Source: Paracoccus aminovorans (lineage in GTDB: Bacteria > Pseudomonadota > Alphaproteobacteria > Rhodobacterales > Rhodobacteraceae). From it: a DNA stretch of 64,000 nucleotides. Every line of letters starts with the position of its first letter. Position 1 is the first letter of the stretch. Shown piece after piece: positions 35,248-43,871 of this stretch. Location: assembly GCF_001546115.1 (NCBI RefSeq), contig NZ_KQ955208.1, positions 333,452-397,451 of the forward strand. Direction: 5' to 3'. Position numbers and translations under genes: made by a program. The notes under the pieces were generated by a model. It was not told where the DNA came from and searched no databases. It saw nothing but the letters and a program-made list of their open reading frames with translations.

Positions 35248-36710
35248 TGCAGATGCCCGCCCCGGACCAGGCCGTCATCGGCCGCCGCGACGCGATCGTC
35301 GCGCGGCTGATCGCGGCGCTGTCGGCGGCGGGCGATGCCGCGGCGCGGGTGATCGACGACCCGGCCGAGACCCGCGCCTATGAATGCGACGCGCTCTCGG
35401 CCTATCGCTGCCCGCCGCTGGCCGTCGTGCTGCCCTCGACCACCGCCGGCGTCGCGGCGGTGCTGCGGCTCTGCCACGAAGAGCGCGTGCCGGTGGTGCC
35501 GCGCGGGGCGGGAACCAGCCTGGCCGGCGGCTCGATGCCCACGGCCGACGCGGTGGTGATCGGCCTGGCGCGCATGAACGCGGTGCTGGAAACCGACCTC
35601 GCCGACCGCTTCATCCGCGTGCAGGCCGGGCGCACCAACCTGTCGGTTTCGAGCGCGGTCGAGACGGCGGGCTTCTTCTATGCGCCCGATCCGTCCAGCC
35701 AGCTCGCCTGCGCCATCGGCGGCAATATCGCCATGAACTCCGGCGGCGCGCATTGCCTGAAATACGGCGTCACCACCAACAACCTGCTGGGCGTCACGCT
35801 GGTCATGATGGACGGCTCGGTGGTCGAACTCGGCGGCCCGATGGGCGAGGCACCGGGTCTCGACCTGCTGGGCGTGGTCTGCGGCTCGGAAGGGCAGCTC
35901 GGCATCGTGACCGAGGCCACGCTGCGCATCCTGCCCCGGCCCGCCGGCGCGCGCCCGGTGCTGATCGGCTTCGACAGCAGCGAGACCGCCGGCGCCTGCG
36001 TCGCGGCGATCATCCGCGCCGGCATCATCCCCGTCGCCATCGAATTCATGGACCGCCCCTGCATCCGCGCCACCGAGGCCTTTGCCGGCGCCGGCTATCC
36101 GGATTGCGAGGCCCTGCTGATCGTCGAGGTCGAGGGCACCGCGCCCGAGATCGACGAGCAACTGCGCCTGATCCGCGCCATCGCCGAAACCTTCGCTCCG
36201 GTCGCGTTCCGCGAAAGCCGCTCCGAGGAGGAATCGAGGCGCATCTGGCTGGGCCGCAAGTCGGCCTTTGGCGCCATGGGCCAGATCAACGACTACATGT
36301 GCCTCGACGGCACCATCCCGGTCTCGGCGCTGCCGCAGGTGCTGGCCGGCATTGCGCGGCTCTCCGGCGAATTCGGGCTGGACGTGGCCAATGTCTTTCA
36401 TGCCGGCGACGGCAACATGCACCCGCTGATCCTTTACGATGCCAACACGCCCGGCGACCTGGAGCGCTGCGAGGCGATGGGGGCCGAGATCCTGAAGCTC
36501 TGCGTCACGGTCGGCGGCTGCCTGACCGGCGAGCATGGCGTCGGCGTCGAGAAGCGCGAGCTGATGGGGGTGCAGTTCGACGCCGCCGACATGGAGGCGC
36601 AGATGCGGGTCAAGGATGTGTTCGACCCGCTCTGGCTGCTGAACGCCGCCAAGGTCTTTCCGCTGGCGGTCTCGGCCCCGCGCCGCGAGGGGCTGCGCCA
36701 TGCGGCCTGA
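35247..36710 (+). CDS. glcD: Glycolate oxidase subunit GlcD (FAD-linked)
   Basis: A 487-aa flavoprotein. The PP-loop of the VAO-type FAD domain is seen in VPRGAGTSLAGGSMPTADAVVIGLARMN and the second in IGGNIAMNSGGAHCLKYGVTTNNLLGVTLV. C-terminal catalytic stretch: NVFHAGDGNMHPLILYD and GGCLTGEHGVGVEKRELM. It oxidises glycolate (or D-lactate) to the 2-oxo acid, with GlcE and GlcF as partners. A few bases overlap with glcE at 36700. Confidence 0.95.
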   Translation: MQMPAPDQAVIGRRDAIVARLIAALSAAGDAAARVIDDPAETRAYECDALSAYRCPPLAVVLPSTTAGVAAVLRLCHEERVPVVPRGAGTSLAGGSMPTADAVVIGLARMNAVLETDLADRFIRVQAGRTNLSVSSAVETAGFFYAPDPSSQLACAIGGNIAMNSGGAHCLKYGVTTNNLLGVTLVMMDGSVVELGGPMGEAPGLDLLGVVCGSEGQLGIVTEATLRILPRPAGARPVLIGFDSSETAGACVAAIIRAGIIPVAIEFMDRPCIRATEAFAGAGYPDCEALLIVEVEGTAPEIDEQLRLIRAIAETFAPVAFRESRSEEESRRIWLGRKSAFGAMGQINDYMCLDGTIPVSALPQVLAGIARLSGEFGLDVANVFHAGDGNMHPLILYDANTPGDLERCEAMGAEILKLCVTVGGCLTGEHGVGVEKRELMGVQFDAADMEAQMRVKDVFDPLWLLNAAKVFPLAVSAPRREGLRHAA

Positions 36711-37764
36711 AACCGAGGCGGAGCTGGCGCGCATCATCCGCACCGCTTCGGGGCCGCTCACGCCCATCGGCGGCGGCACCCGGCTTTGGCCGGGCGAGGG
36801 GCAGGGCGCGCGGATCGACCTCTCGGGGCTTTCGGGCGTGGTGCTTTACGAACCCGCGGCGCTGACCCTGGTGGTGCGGGCGGGCACGCCGCTCTGCGAG
36901 GTGCAGGCGCTGCTTGCCGCCGAGGGCCAGATGCTGGCCTTCGAGCCCGACGCCCGCGACGGCTCGACCATCGGCGGCGTCGCGGCCGCCAATGCCTCGG
37001 GGCCGCGCCGGGTGCAGGCCGGCGCCTGCCGCGACGCCATGCTGGGGCTGCGCTTCGTCGACGGACAGGGCGAGGTGGTCAGGAACGGCGGCCGGGTGAT
37101 GAAGAACGTCACCGGATACGATCTGGTGAAGCTGCTGGCCGGCTCCCGTGGTCGGCTGGGTGTGCTGACGGAAATCGCCTTCAGGACCGCGCCGCTGCCG
37201 CCCGCGCGCGCAACGCTGGCGCTGCCCGGGCTGACGCCGGCGCAGGCGGTGCCGGCGCTGACCGCCGCGCTCTGCGGACCCCATGACATCTCGGGCGCCG
37301 GCTGGCTGCCGGGGCAGGGCGCGCTGATCCGCCTCGAGGGGCTGGAAGGCTCGGTCGCCATCCGTCGCGCGGCGCTGGCCGAGCGGCTGGCGGAATTCGG
37401 CGCGGTGGAGCCCGGCGACGATGCCCTCTGGTCGCGCATGGTGCCGCGCGCCGGCGCCGGCGATCTGTGGCGCATCCTCTGCCGCCCGTCTCAGGCGCCG
37501 GGCCTGCTCGCCGCGCTGCCCGAGCCCCTGGCGCTGGACTGGGGCGGGGCGCTGATCTGGGTCGCGCTGCCGCCCGGCACGGTGCCGGCGCTGCCGCGCT
37601 GGTCGGGCCATGCCACCCGCGTCACCGGCCCCGGCCCCCTGACCCTGCCCGCGACGGATGCCACCGTCGCGCGCCTGAACGCCAGCCTTCGCGACCGCTT
37701 CGACCCGCACGCGATCCTTGCCAGCGACGAGACATGCAGACGAATTTCACCCCCGAGCAGCTGA
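36700..37764 (+). CDS. glcE: Glycolate oxidase subunit GlcE
   Basis: A 354-aa FAD-binding protein, shorter than GlcD: PIGGGTRLWPG, LVVRAGTPLCEVQALLAAEGQMLAFEPDARDGSTIGGVAAANASGPRRVQAGACRDAMLGLRFVDG, and VMKNVTGYDLVKLLAGSRGRLGVLTEIAFR. These fit GlcE. Overlaps glcD by 11 bases and glcF by 31. Confidence 0.94.
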   Translation: MRPETEAELARIIRTASGPLTPIGGGTRLWPGEGQGARIDLSGLSGVVLYEPAALTLVVRAGTPLCEVQALLAAEGQMLAFEPDARDGSTIGGVAAANASGPRRVQAGACRDAMLGLRFVDGQGEVVRNGGRVMKNVTGYDLVKLLAGSRGRLGVLTEIAFRTAPLPPARATLALPGLTPAQAVPALTAALCGPHDISGAGWLPGQGALIRLEGLEGSVAIRRAALAERLAEFGAVEPGDDALWSRMVPRAGAGDLWRILCRPSQAPGLLAALPEPLALDWGGALIWVALPPGTVPALPRWSGHATRVTGPGPLTLPATDATVARLNASLRDRFDPHAILASDETCRRISPPSS

Positions 37765-39173
37765 GCGACCCGCTGGTCGCGCGATCGAACAGGATCCTGC
37801 GCGCCTGCGTGCATTGCGGCTTTTGCACCGCGACCTGCCCGACCTATCAGGTGCTGGGCGACGAGCTCGACAGCCCGCGCGGCCGCATCTACCTGATCAA
37901 GGACATGCTGGAAAGCCGCCGGCCGGCAGATGAAAAGACCGTCAAGCACCTGGACCGCTGCCTGTCCTGCCTTGCCTGCATGACGACCTGCCCCTCGGGC
38001 GTGGATTACATGCACCTGATCGACCACGCCCGCATCCATGTCGAAAGGACGTATCGCCGGCCCTGGCGCGACCGGGCGCTGCGCTGGCTGCTGGCGCGGC
38101 TGCTGCCCTATCCCCGCCGCTTCCGGCTGGCGCTGCGCGGGGCCGCGCTGGCGCGGCCCTTCGCCAAGGCGCTGCCGGATGCGCGGCTGCGCGCGATGCT
38201 GGACATGGCGCCGCGCCGGATCCCGCCGGCCAGCCAGAACGACCGCGGCCAGGTCTTCGCGCCGACCGCACCGCGCCGGGCGCGGGTCGCCCTGATGCCC
38301 GGCTGCGCGCAGCGGGCGCTGAACACCGATATCAACGACGCCACCATCCGGCTTCTGCGCCGCGCCGGCTGCGAGGTGGTGATCCCGCATGCCTTCGGCT
38401 GCTGCGGCGCCCTGACCCATCACATGGGCCGCGAGGCGGACGCGCTGCGCTCGGCCCGGGCCACGATCCGGGGCTTCTTGGCGCTGGGGCCGCTGGATGC
38501 GATCGTCATCAATACCTCGGGCTGCGGCACCACGATCAAGGATTACGGCAAGATCTTCGCCGGCGACCCGATGCAGCCCCAGGCCGAGCAGGTGGCGCGC
38601 CTGGCCCGCGACGTGACCGAATTCCTCGACACTCACGGCCTGCCGCAGCCCCGCGATCCCGGCGCGCTGCGCGACGAACAGCCGGTCTTGGCCGATCTCG
38701 AACCGGCGGTCTACCGGGCCATCGCCGCGGCGCCGGACCCCGAAACGCGGGATGGCCGCGGCCGGGGCCTGCGCGTCGCCTATCACGCCGCCTGCTCGCT
38801 GCAGCACGGCCAGCAGATCCGCGCGGCCCCCAAGACGCTGCTGGCGCAGGCGGGTTTCCATATCGTGGAACCCGAAGATCCGCATCTCTGCTGCGGCTCG
38901 GCCGGGACCTACAATCTGCTGCAGCCGGAATTGTCCGGGGAATTGCGCCGCCGCAAGGTCGCCACGCTCGAGGCGACCCGGCCGCAGGTGATCGCCGCCG
39001 GCAATATCGGCTGCATGATGCAGATCGGCGCCGGCACCGCGCTGCCTGTGGTCCATATCGTGGAACTGCTGGACTGGGCCAGCGGCGGCCCGCGCCCGCG
39101 CGCCCTAGACCCGTCTTCTTTGTTGCCCAAATACCCACGCCACCCGTGCCACGACCCCGGCGCCGGGTCTTGA
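37734..39173 (+). CDS. glcF: Glycolate oxidase iron-sulfur subunit GlcF
   Basis: A 479-aa protein with two [4Fe-4S] ferredoxin motifs: C25, C28, C31, C35 and C76, C79, C82, C86. Two CCG domains follow (VALMPGCAQRALN...FGCCGALTHHMG and AYHAACSLQHGQQI...LCCGSAGTYNLLQPELS). It passes electrons from GlcDE to the quinone pool. The usual family end is near VVHIVELLDWASGG; the last 30 residues (from about 449) are read through a copy of the dispersed repeat (SSLLPKYP), a likely late loss of the stop codon. Confidence 0.95.
   Translation: MQTNFTPEQLSDPLVARSNRILRACVHCGFCTATCPTYQVLGDELDSPRGRIYLIKDMLESRRPADEKTVKHLDRCLSCLACMTTCPSGVDYMHLIDHARIHVERTYRRPWRDRALRWLLARLLPYPRRFRLALRGAALARPFAKALPDARLRAMLDMAPRRIPPASQNDRGQVFAPTAPRRARVALMPGCAQRALNTDINDATIRLLRRAGCEVVIPHAFGCCGALTHHMGREADALRSARATIRGFLALGPLDAIVINTSGCGTTIKDYGKIFAGDPMQPQAEQVARLARDVTEFLDTHGLPQPRDPGALRDEQPVLADLEPAVYRAIAAAPDPETRDGRGRGLRVAYHAACSLQHGQQIRAAPKTLLAQAGFHIVEPEDPHLCCGSAGTYNLLQPELSGELRRRKVATLEATRPQVIAAGNIGCMMQIGAGTALPVVHIVELLDWASGGPRPRALDPSSLLPKYPRHPCHDPGAGS
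39115..39136. repeat. Dispersed repeat (single arm), locus 5
   Basis: CTTCTTTGTTGCCCAAATAC then CC, a close copy of the arm of locus 2. It lies inside the extended 3' end of glcF and is translated there. No opposite arm was found nearby. Confidence 0.85.
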
Positions 39174-39199
39174 AAATGGCCCGCGCCAATCCCAGCTAT
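39169..39199 (+). promoter_or_regulatory. Possible heat-shock (sigma-32 type) promoter
   Basis: CTTGAAA (39169-39175) and, 15 bases later, CCCAGCTAT (39191-39199), against the consensus CTTGAA and CCCCATNT. It stands 92 bases before the hsp20 start. The match of the second box is moderate only. Confidence 0.3.
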
Positions 39200-39290
39200 G
39201 CGCTGTCGGAGGGCCGGATGGCGCCGACGGACCTGCCCGCCCGGCAGCCGGGGGGCAAGCCTTTGTATCGCTTTGGAAAAGGATGCGAAA

Positions 39291-39737
39291 ATGCGCAACT
39301 TCGATCTTACCCCGCTCTACCGTGCCTCGGTCGGCTTCGACCGGATGGCGGATGTGATGGACCGGGCTCTTTCCGCCGATATCGCAAGCTACCCGCCCTA
39401 TAACATCGAGAAGACCGGCGAGAATGCCTATCGCATCTCGATCGCCGTCGCGGGCTTTTCCGCCGACGAGCTGACCGTCGAGGTCAAGGACGGCGCCGTG
39501 ATCGTCTCGGGTCGCAAGGCCAGCGAGGACGAGAGCCGCAGCTTCCTGCATCGCGGCATCGCCAACCGCGCCTTCGAGCGCCGCTTCACCCTGGCCGACC
39601 ATGTCCGCGTCGAAGGCGCGAGCCATGAGGACGGCATGCTGAACATCGACCTGGTGCGCGAGATCCCCGAGGCGCTGAAGCCGCGCCGGATCGAGATCGC
39701 CAAGCCGGTGAAGGCGGTGGGCAAGCTGGACGCCTGA
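39291..39737 (+). CDS. Small heat-shock protein, Hsp20/IbpA type
   Basis: A 148-aa alpha-crystallin protein. N-terminus MRNFDLTPLYRASVGFDRMADVMD and PPYNIEKTGENAYRISIAVAGFSADELTVEV are typical of IbpA; the crystallin core ends in HEDGMLNIDLVREIPE, followed by PRRIEIAK with the I-x-I anchor. It holds unfolding proteins for DnaK/ClpB. AAGGATGCGAAA precedes the start at 39291, which is preferred to 39198. Confidence 0.95.
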   Translation: MRNFDLTPLYRASVGFDRMADVMDRALSADIASYPPYNIEKTGENAYRISIAVAGFSADELTVEVKDGAVIVSGRKASEDESRSFLHRGIANRAFERRFTLADHVRVEGASHEDGMLNIDLVREIPEALKPRRIEIAKPVKAVGKLDA

Positions 39738-39749
39738 GGGCGGCCGCAG

Positions 39750-39885
39750 CCGGGGGCGCTGCCCCCGGACCCCCGGGAGTATTTGGAGAGCAAAGAAGCA
39801 CAGGGGCGCCGGTTTCGGAGCCCCTTTTATCATTCACGTCGCCGGCCCGCTTTCCCGAGCTCTTCTTTGCTTCTGAAAATACCCC
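39750..39885. repeat. GC hairpin plus dispersed inverted repeat, locus 6
   Basis: First a perfect 8-bp stem CCGGGGGC/GCCCCCGG (39750-39768), then GGGAGTATTTGGAGAGCAAA with GAAG (39775-39798) and the opposite arm CTTCTTTGCTTCTGAAAATA with CCCC (39862-39885). It separates the convergent hsp20 and recR genes. The inner bases differ from other loci (GGAGAG, TTCTGA), which shows the arms change independently. Confidence 0.85.
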
Positions 39886-39920
39886 GGGGTCCGGGGCAGA
39901 GCCCGATGCTGCGGGCGCCG

Positions 39921-40520
39921 CTAGAACGTGCGGCGGGCGCGGAGCGCGGCGGCGATGGTGCCGTCGTCGAGATAGTCGAGCTCGCCGCCGATCGGCACGC
40001 CTTGCGCCAGGCCGGTGACGGTGGCGCCGGTCGGGGCCAGCGCCTCGGCGATGTAATGCGCCGTGGTCTGGCCCTCGACCGTGGCCGAGAGCGCCAGGAT
40101 GACCTCGGTGATGTTTTCCTCGGCGATGCGGTCGATCAGCTGCGGGATGCGCAGGTCCTCGGGGCCGATCTCGTCCAGCGCCGACAGGCTGCCGCCGAGG
40201 ACGTGATAGCGGCCACGGAAGGCCCGGCCGCGCTCCATCGCCCAGAGGTCGGCCACGTCGGTGACGACGCAGATCTCGCCGGTGGCGCGGGCCGGATCCT
40301 CGCAGATCGGGCAGATGTCGGCGCCGGTGACATTGCCGCAGACCAGGCATTCGCGGGCGTTTTCCGCGACATGGCCCATCAGCCCGGCCAGCTGCGCCAT
40401 CTGGCCGGCGCGCTTGCGGATCAGGTGCAGCACGATGCGGCGCGCCGAGCGCGGGCCGAGGCCCGGCAGCCGCGCCATGGTGGCGATCAGCGTCTCGATC
40501 TCATCGCCCGAGGAGGCCAT
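39921..40520 (-). CDS. recR: Recombination protein RecR
   Basis: A 199-aa repair protein. Helix-hairpin-helix [20 protein letters not shown], the C4 zinc finger C58-C61-C70-C73, and a Toprim domain ([16 protein letters not shown]...DYLDDGTI). Acts with RecFO to load RecA at gaps. Follows ybaB with the start against its stop. Confidence 0.97.
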   Translation of the reverse strand: MASSGDEIETLIATMARLPGLGPRSARRIVLHLIRKRAGQMAQLAGLMGHVAENARECLVCGNVTGADICPICEDPARATGEICVVTDVADLWAMERGRAFRGRYHVLGGSLSALDEIGPEDLRIPQLIDRIAEENITEVILALSATVEGQTTAHYIAEALAPTGATVTGLAQGVPIGGELDYLDDGTIAAALRARRTF

Positions 40521-40865
40521 TCAGAACGGCATCTTCATGTCGGCGGGCAGGCCCAGCTCGCGGGTCAGCCGGGCCATTTCCTCGGCCGCCCGGTCCTGGG
40601 CGCGGCGCTGCGCGTCCTTGATCGCGGCCAGGATCAGGTCCTCGACCACCTCCTTGTCCTCGGCCTTGAAGATCGAGGGGTCGATGTCGAGCGCGGTCAG
40701 CTCGCCCTTGGCCGTCGCCGTGGCCTTGACCAGGCCGGCGCCGGATTCGCCGGTGACGGTCAGGCGGGTCAGCCCCTCCTGCATCTCGGCCATCTTGCTT
40801 TGCATCTGCTGGGCGGCTTCCATCATCTTCGACAGGTCGCCCATATCGCCCAAGCCCTTGAACAT
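40521..40865 (-). CDS. YbaB/EbfC nucleoid-associated protein
   Basis: A 114-aa DNA-binding protein: MFKGLGDMGDLSKMMEAAQQMQSKMAEMQEGLTRLTVTGESGAGLVKATATAKGELTALDIDPSIF, the YbaB tweezer-dimer pattern. Lies between dnaX and recR, the widely conserved order, and was probably named for this context. Start four bases before the dnaX stop region. Confidence 0.96.
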   Translation of the reverse strand: MFKGLGDMGDLSKMMEAAQQMQSKMAEMQEGLTRLTVTGESGAGLVKATATAKGELTALDIDPSIFKAEDKEVVEDLILAAIKDAQRRAQDRAAEEMARLTRELGLPADMKMPF

Positions 40866-40868
40866 CGC

Positions 40869-42641
40869 CTACTCCTCGTCCTCGAAAGGATCCCATTCCT
40901 CGACCTCGGCCACCGGGCCTTCGGTCAGCTCATGCGGGGATGTATCCTCGCCCGCGGGTTTTTCAACCGCGACCGGCTGCGGCACCGGGCGGATCTTGGT
41001 GATCTTTGCACCGGGGAAATGGGCGAAGATCGCCTGCACGGCCGGGTTTTCCATGGCGCGGGCGCGGGCCTCGGCCTCGCGCGCCAGCGCCTGCTCGCGC
41101 AGCGTCGGTGCCCCCGGTTCCGAGACCACGACCACCGCCCAGCGCTGGCCGCCGGTCCAGCCGCGCAGCCGCTCGGCCAGCCGCTGGGCAAAGTCGCGCG
41201 GCGCGTCCTCGGTCGGGTTGAACTCGATCCGGCCGGGGGCATAGCGGACGAGGCGCAGGTGGTCCTCGACATCGAGCAGCAGCTTGATGTCGCGCATGCG
41301 GCGGATCAGTTCGATGACGGAGGCGAAATCGGGGAATCCGGCCAGCGCGTCGGGCGAGACGGCGATGGCGGCGGCGCTGCCGCCCTCGCGGACCGCGACC
41401 GGGGCGCGGGGCGCAGCGGCGCGCGGGGCCTCGCTGCGCGCCGCGCCGGGGGCGGCGGCGCGGTTGAACTCGCCCGCCGCCACCGATGCCTGGACCTTGC
41501 GGATCAGCGCCTCGGGGTCGGGCAGGTCGGCGACATGGGTCAGGCGGATGATCGCCATTTCGGCCGCCATCATCGCGTTCGGGGCCTGGCCGACCTCTTC
41601 CAGCGCCTTCAGCAGCATCTGCCACAGCCGGGTCAGGGCGCGCATCGGGATGCGTTCGGCGATCTGCTGGCCGCGGGCGCGTTCGTCCGGGCCGATGGTC
41701 GGGTCCTCGATCGCCTCGGGGGTGATCTTCACGATACTGACCCAATGCGTGATCTCGGCCAGGTCGCGCAGGACCGCCATCGGGTCGGCGCCGTCGGCAT
41801 ATTGCGCCTGCAATTCGGCCAGCGCCTCGGCCGCAGCGCCGCGCAGGATCATGTCGAACAGGTCGAGGACGCGGCCGCGATCCGCAAGGCCCAGCATGGC
41901 GCGGACCTGGGGCGCGGTCGTCTCGCCCGCGCCATGGCTGATCGCCTGGTCCAGAAGGCTGGTCGCGTCGCGGGCCGAGCCCTCGGCGGCGCGGGTGATG
42001 AGCGCCAGCGCGTCATCGGTGATCTCGGCGCCCTCGCGGCCGGCGATCTTCTGCAGCAGCGCGATCATCACCTCGGGCTCGATCCGGCGCAGGTCGAAGC
42101 GCTGGCAGCGCGACAGCACCGTCACCGGCACCTTGCGGATCTCGGTGGTGGCGAAGATGAATTTCACATGCGGCGGCGGTTCTTCCAGCGTCTTCAGAAG
42201 CGCGTTGAAGGCGCTGGTCGAGAGCATGTGGACTTCGTCGATGATATAGATCTTGTAACGCGCCGAAGCCGCGCGATAGTGAACCGATTCAATGATTTCG
42301 CGAATGTCGTTCACGCCGGTTCGAGAGGCGGCGTCCATTTCCAGCACGTCGACATGGCGACCCTCCGAGATCGCCACGCAATGCTCGCAGCGGCCGCAGG
42401 GCTCGGTCGTCGGGCCGCCCGCGCCATCGGGGCCGATGCAGTTCAGCCCCTTGGCGATGATGCGGGCGGTGGTGGTCTTGCCGGTGCCGCGGATGCCGGT
42501 CATGATGAAGGCCTGCGCGATCCGGTCGGCCGCGAAGGCGTTCTTCAGCGTGCGCACCATCGCGTCCTGGCCGACCAGGTCGGCGAAGGTCTCGGGGCGG
42601 TATTTCCGCGCCAGTACTTGATAGGTCTGTTCTTCGCTCAT
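40869..42641 (-). CDS. dnaX: DNA polymerase III gamma/tau subunit
   Basis: A 590-aa clamp-loader ATPase. Walker A GIRGTGKTT (49-57), zinc Cys cluster with CGRCEHC, Walker B YIIDEVHMLS and sensor TTEIRKVPVTVLSRCQRFDLRR. The C-terminal third is Ala/Pro-rich, then a tau-type domain to the acidic end EEWDPFEDEE. No run of six or more A is seen where frameshifting could give a short gamma form, so probably only tau is made, by sight. Confidence 0.97.
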   Translation of the reverse strand: MSEEQTYQVLARKYRPETFADLVGQDAMVRTLKNAFAADRIAQAFIMTGIRGTGKTTTARIIAKGLNCIGPDGAGGPTTEPCGRCEHCVAISEGRHVDVLEMDAASRTGVNDIREIIESVHYRAASARYKIYIIDEVHMLSTSAFNALLKTLEEPPPHVKFIFATTEIRKVPVTVLSRCQRFDLRRIEPEVMIALLQKIAGREGAEITDDALALITRAAEGSARDATSLLDQAISHGAGETTAPQVRAMLGLADRGRVLDLFDMILRGAAAEALAELQAQYADGADPMAVLRDLAEITHWVSIVKITPEAIEDPTIGPDERARGQQIAERIPMRALTRLWQMLLKALEEVGQAPNAMMAAEMAIIRLTHVADLPDPEALIRKVQASVAAGEFNRAAAPGAARSEAPRAAAPRAPVAVREGGSAAAIAVSPDALAGFPDFASVIELIRRMRDIKLLLDVEDHLRLVRYAPGRIEFNPTEDAPRDFAQRLAERLRGWTGGQRWAVVVVSEPGAPTLREQALAREAEARARAMENPAVQAIFAHFPGAKITKIRPVPQPVAVEKPAGEDTSPHELTEGPVAEVEEWDPFEDEE

Positions 42642-42699
42642 CCGCCGGCCTTTCGTGACCGGCCGAGATTAGCGGTGCCGGCGCGGGCCGGCAACCGGG

Positions 42700-42990
42700 T
42701 CAGGGCGTCCAGTTGAACACCAACTCCTCGCGGAAGGCGAAGCGGGCGACATGGCTGTCAACGATATGGCGCATGTGCTCGGTCGTCTCGGCCGGGGCGT
42801 CGAGGGTGATCTCCAGCGTCGTGGGGGTCGCGGCCAGTCTGACCACGCGATCCTCGGGCATGGCGATGCGGCCCTGGCTGGGGTCGAATTCGACCTCGAA
42901 CTTGTGCGCCCAGTGCTTGCAGAGTTGTTGCAGATAGCGGCTGCCGTTTCCGGTGGCGACGATGCAGGTGGATTGGATGATCTGTGTCAT
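42700..42990 (-). CDS. DUF2218 protein
   Basis: A 96-aa protein: ATGNGSRYLQQLCKHWAHKFEVEFDPSQGRIAMPEDRVVRLAATPTTLEITLDAP and HMRHIVDSHVARFAFREEL match DUF2218. Function unknown; family members often lie by siderophore or iron uptake genes, but none is here. Monocistronic between aqpZ and dnaX. Confidence 0.9.
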   Translation of the reverse strand: MTQIIQSTCIVATGNGSRYLQQLCKHWAHKFEVEFDPSQGRIAMPEDRVVRLAATPTTLEITLDAPAETTEHMRHIVDSHVARFAFREELVFNWTP

Positions 42991-43064
42991 GACGCCAATC
43001 TGGCGTGCCGCCGGGCCGCGCGCAAGTTCACGAAAGCGTGAGGTCGCGGCCCGGCGGTGCGGCT

Positions 43065-43751
43065 TCAGTCGTGCTCGCCCATGATCTTCCACAGCGCGGC
43101 ACCGATGACCGCGCCCAGGATCGGCGCCACCCAGAACAGCCAGAGCTGCTGGATCGCCCAGCCGCCGGCGAACAGCGCCTGGCTGGTCGAGCGCGCCGGG
43201 TTGACCGAGGTATTGGTGACCGGGATCGAGATCAGGTGGATCAGTGCCAGCGCCAGGCCGATGGCCAGCGGCGCGAAGCCCGCCGGCACGCGGCCATGGG
43301 TGGCGCCCAGGATCACCACCAGGAAGCCGGCGGTCAGCACCACCTCGATCACGAAGCCGGCGAGCATGGAATAGCCGCCGGGCGAGTGTTCGCCATAGCC
43401 GTTCGCGGCAAAGCCGCCCAGGTCCACGCCGGCCTTGCCGGTCGCGACGACATAAAGCACGCAGGCGGCAAGGATCGCGCCGACCAGCTGCGCCAGGATA
43501 TAGGGCAGCAGGATCGAGGCCGGGTTGCGGCCCGCCACCACGGTGCCGACGGTCACGGCGGGGTTGAAATGCCCGCCCGAGATGCCGCCGACCGCATAGG
43601 CCATGGTCAGCACGGTCAGGCCGAAGGCCAGGGCGACGCCGGTGAAGCCGATGCCCAGTTCCGGGAAGGCCGCCGCCAGCACCGCGCTGCCGCACCCGCC
43701 GAAGACCAGCCAGAAGGTGCCGATCACCTCGGCCAGAAGACGTTTCTGCAT
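43065..43751 (-). CDS. aqpZ: Aquaporin Z
   Basis: A 228-aa water channel with six hydrophobic segments and two NPA boxes: N63-P-A ([12 protein letters not shown]) and N184-P-A ([13 protein letters not shown]). The residues around the second box (Arg after NPA, and His in [14 protein letters not shown]) are those of AqpZ rather than glycerol channels. Start 43751 fits the family; the frame is open much further upstream but without homology. Confidence 0.96.
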   Translation of the reverse strand: MQKRLLAEVIGTFWLVFGGCGSAVLAAAFPELGIGFTGVALAFGLTVLTMAYAVGGISGGHFNPAVTVGTVVAGRNPASILLPYILAQLVGAILAACVLYVVATGKAGVDLGGFAANGYGEHSPGGYSMLAGFVIEVVLTAGFLVVILGATHGRVPAGFAPLAIGLALALIHLISIPVTNTSVNPARSTSQALFAGGWAIQQLWLFWVAPILGAVIGAALWKIMGEHD

Positions 43752-43871
43752 TGATAAACCTTTCGAAATAACTATCCCGCCAGAAAACGCCCTCCGATTA
43801 ACGTTTGTCAATCTGCAACGCAGGGGCACGGCCCGTTGACCGCGCCCGGCGCTCGGCCTATCTGCGGGGCC

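Noticed and set aside
38866..38880. TTTCCATATCGTGGAAC in glcF as another copy of the rnhA-side palindrome
   Set aside because: It encodes FHIVE in frame within a conserved part of GlcF; a similar word at 39050 encodes VHIVE. Codon use explains both.
40869..42641. Programmed frameshift in dnaX giving a gamma subunit
   Set aside because: No A-rich slippery heptamer is visible; the longest A-run in the sense strand is five and lies near the 3' end.
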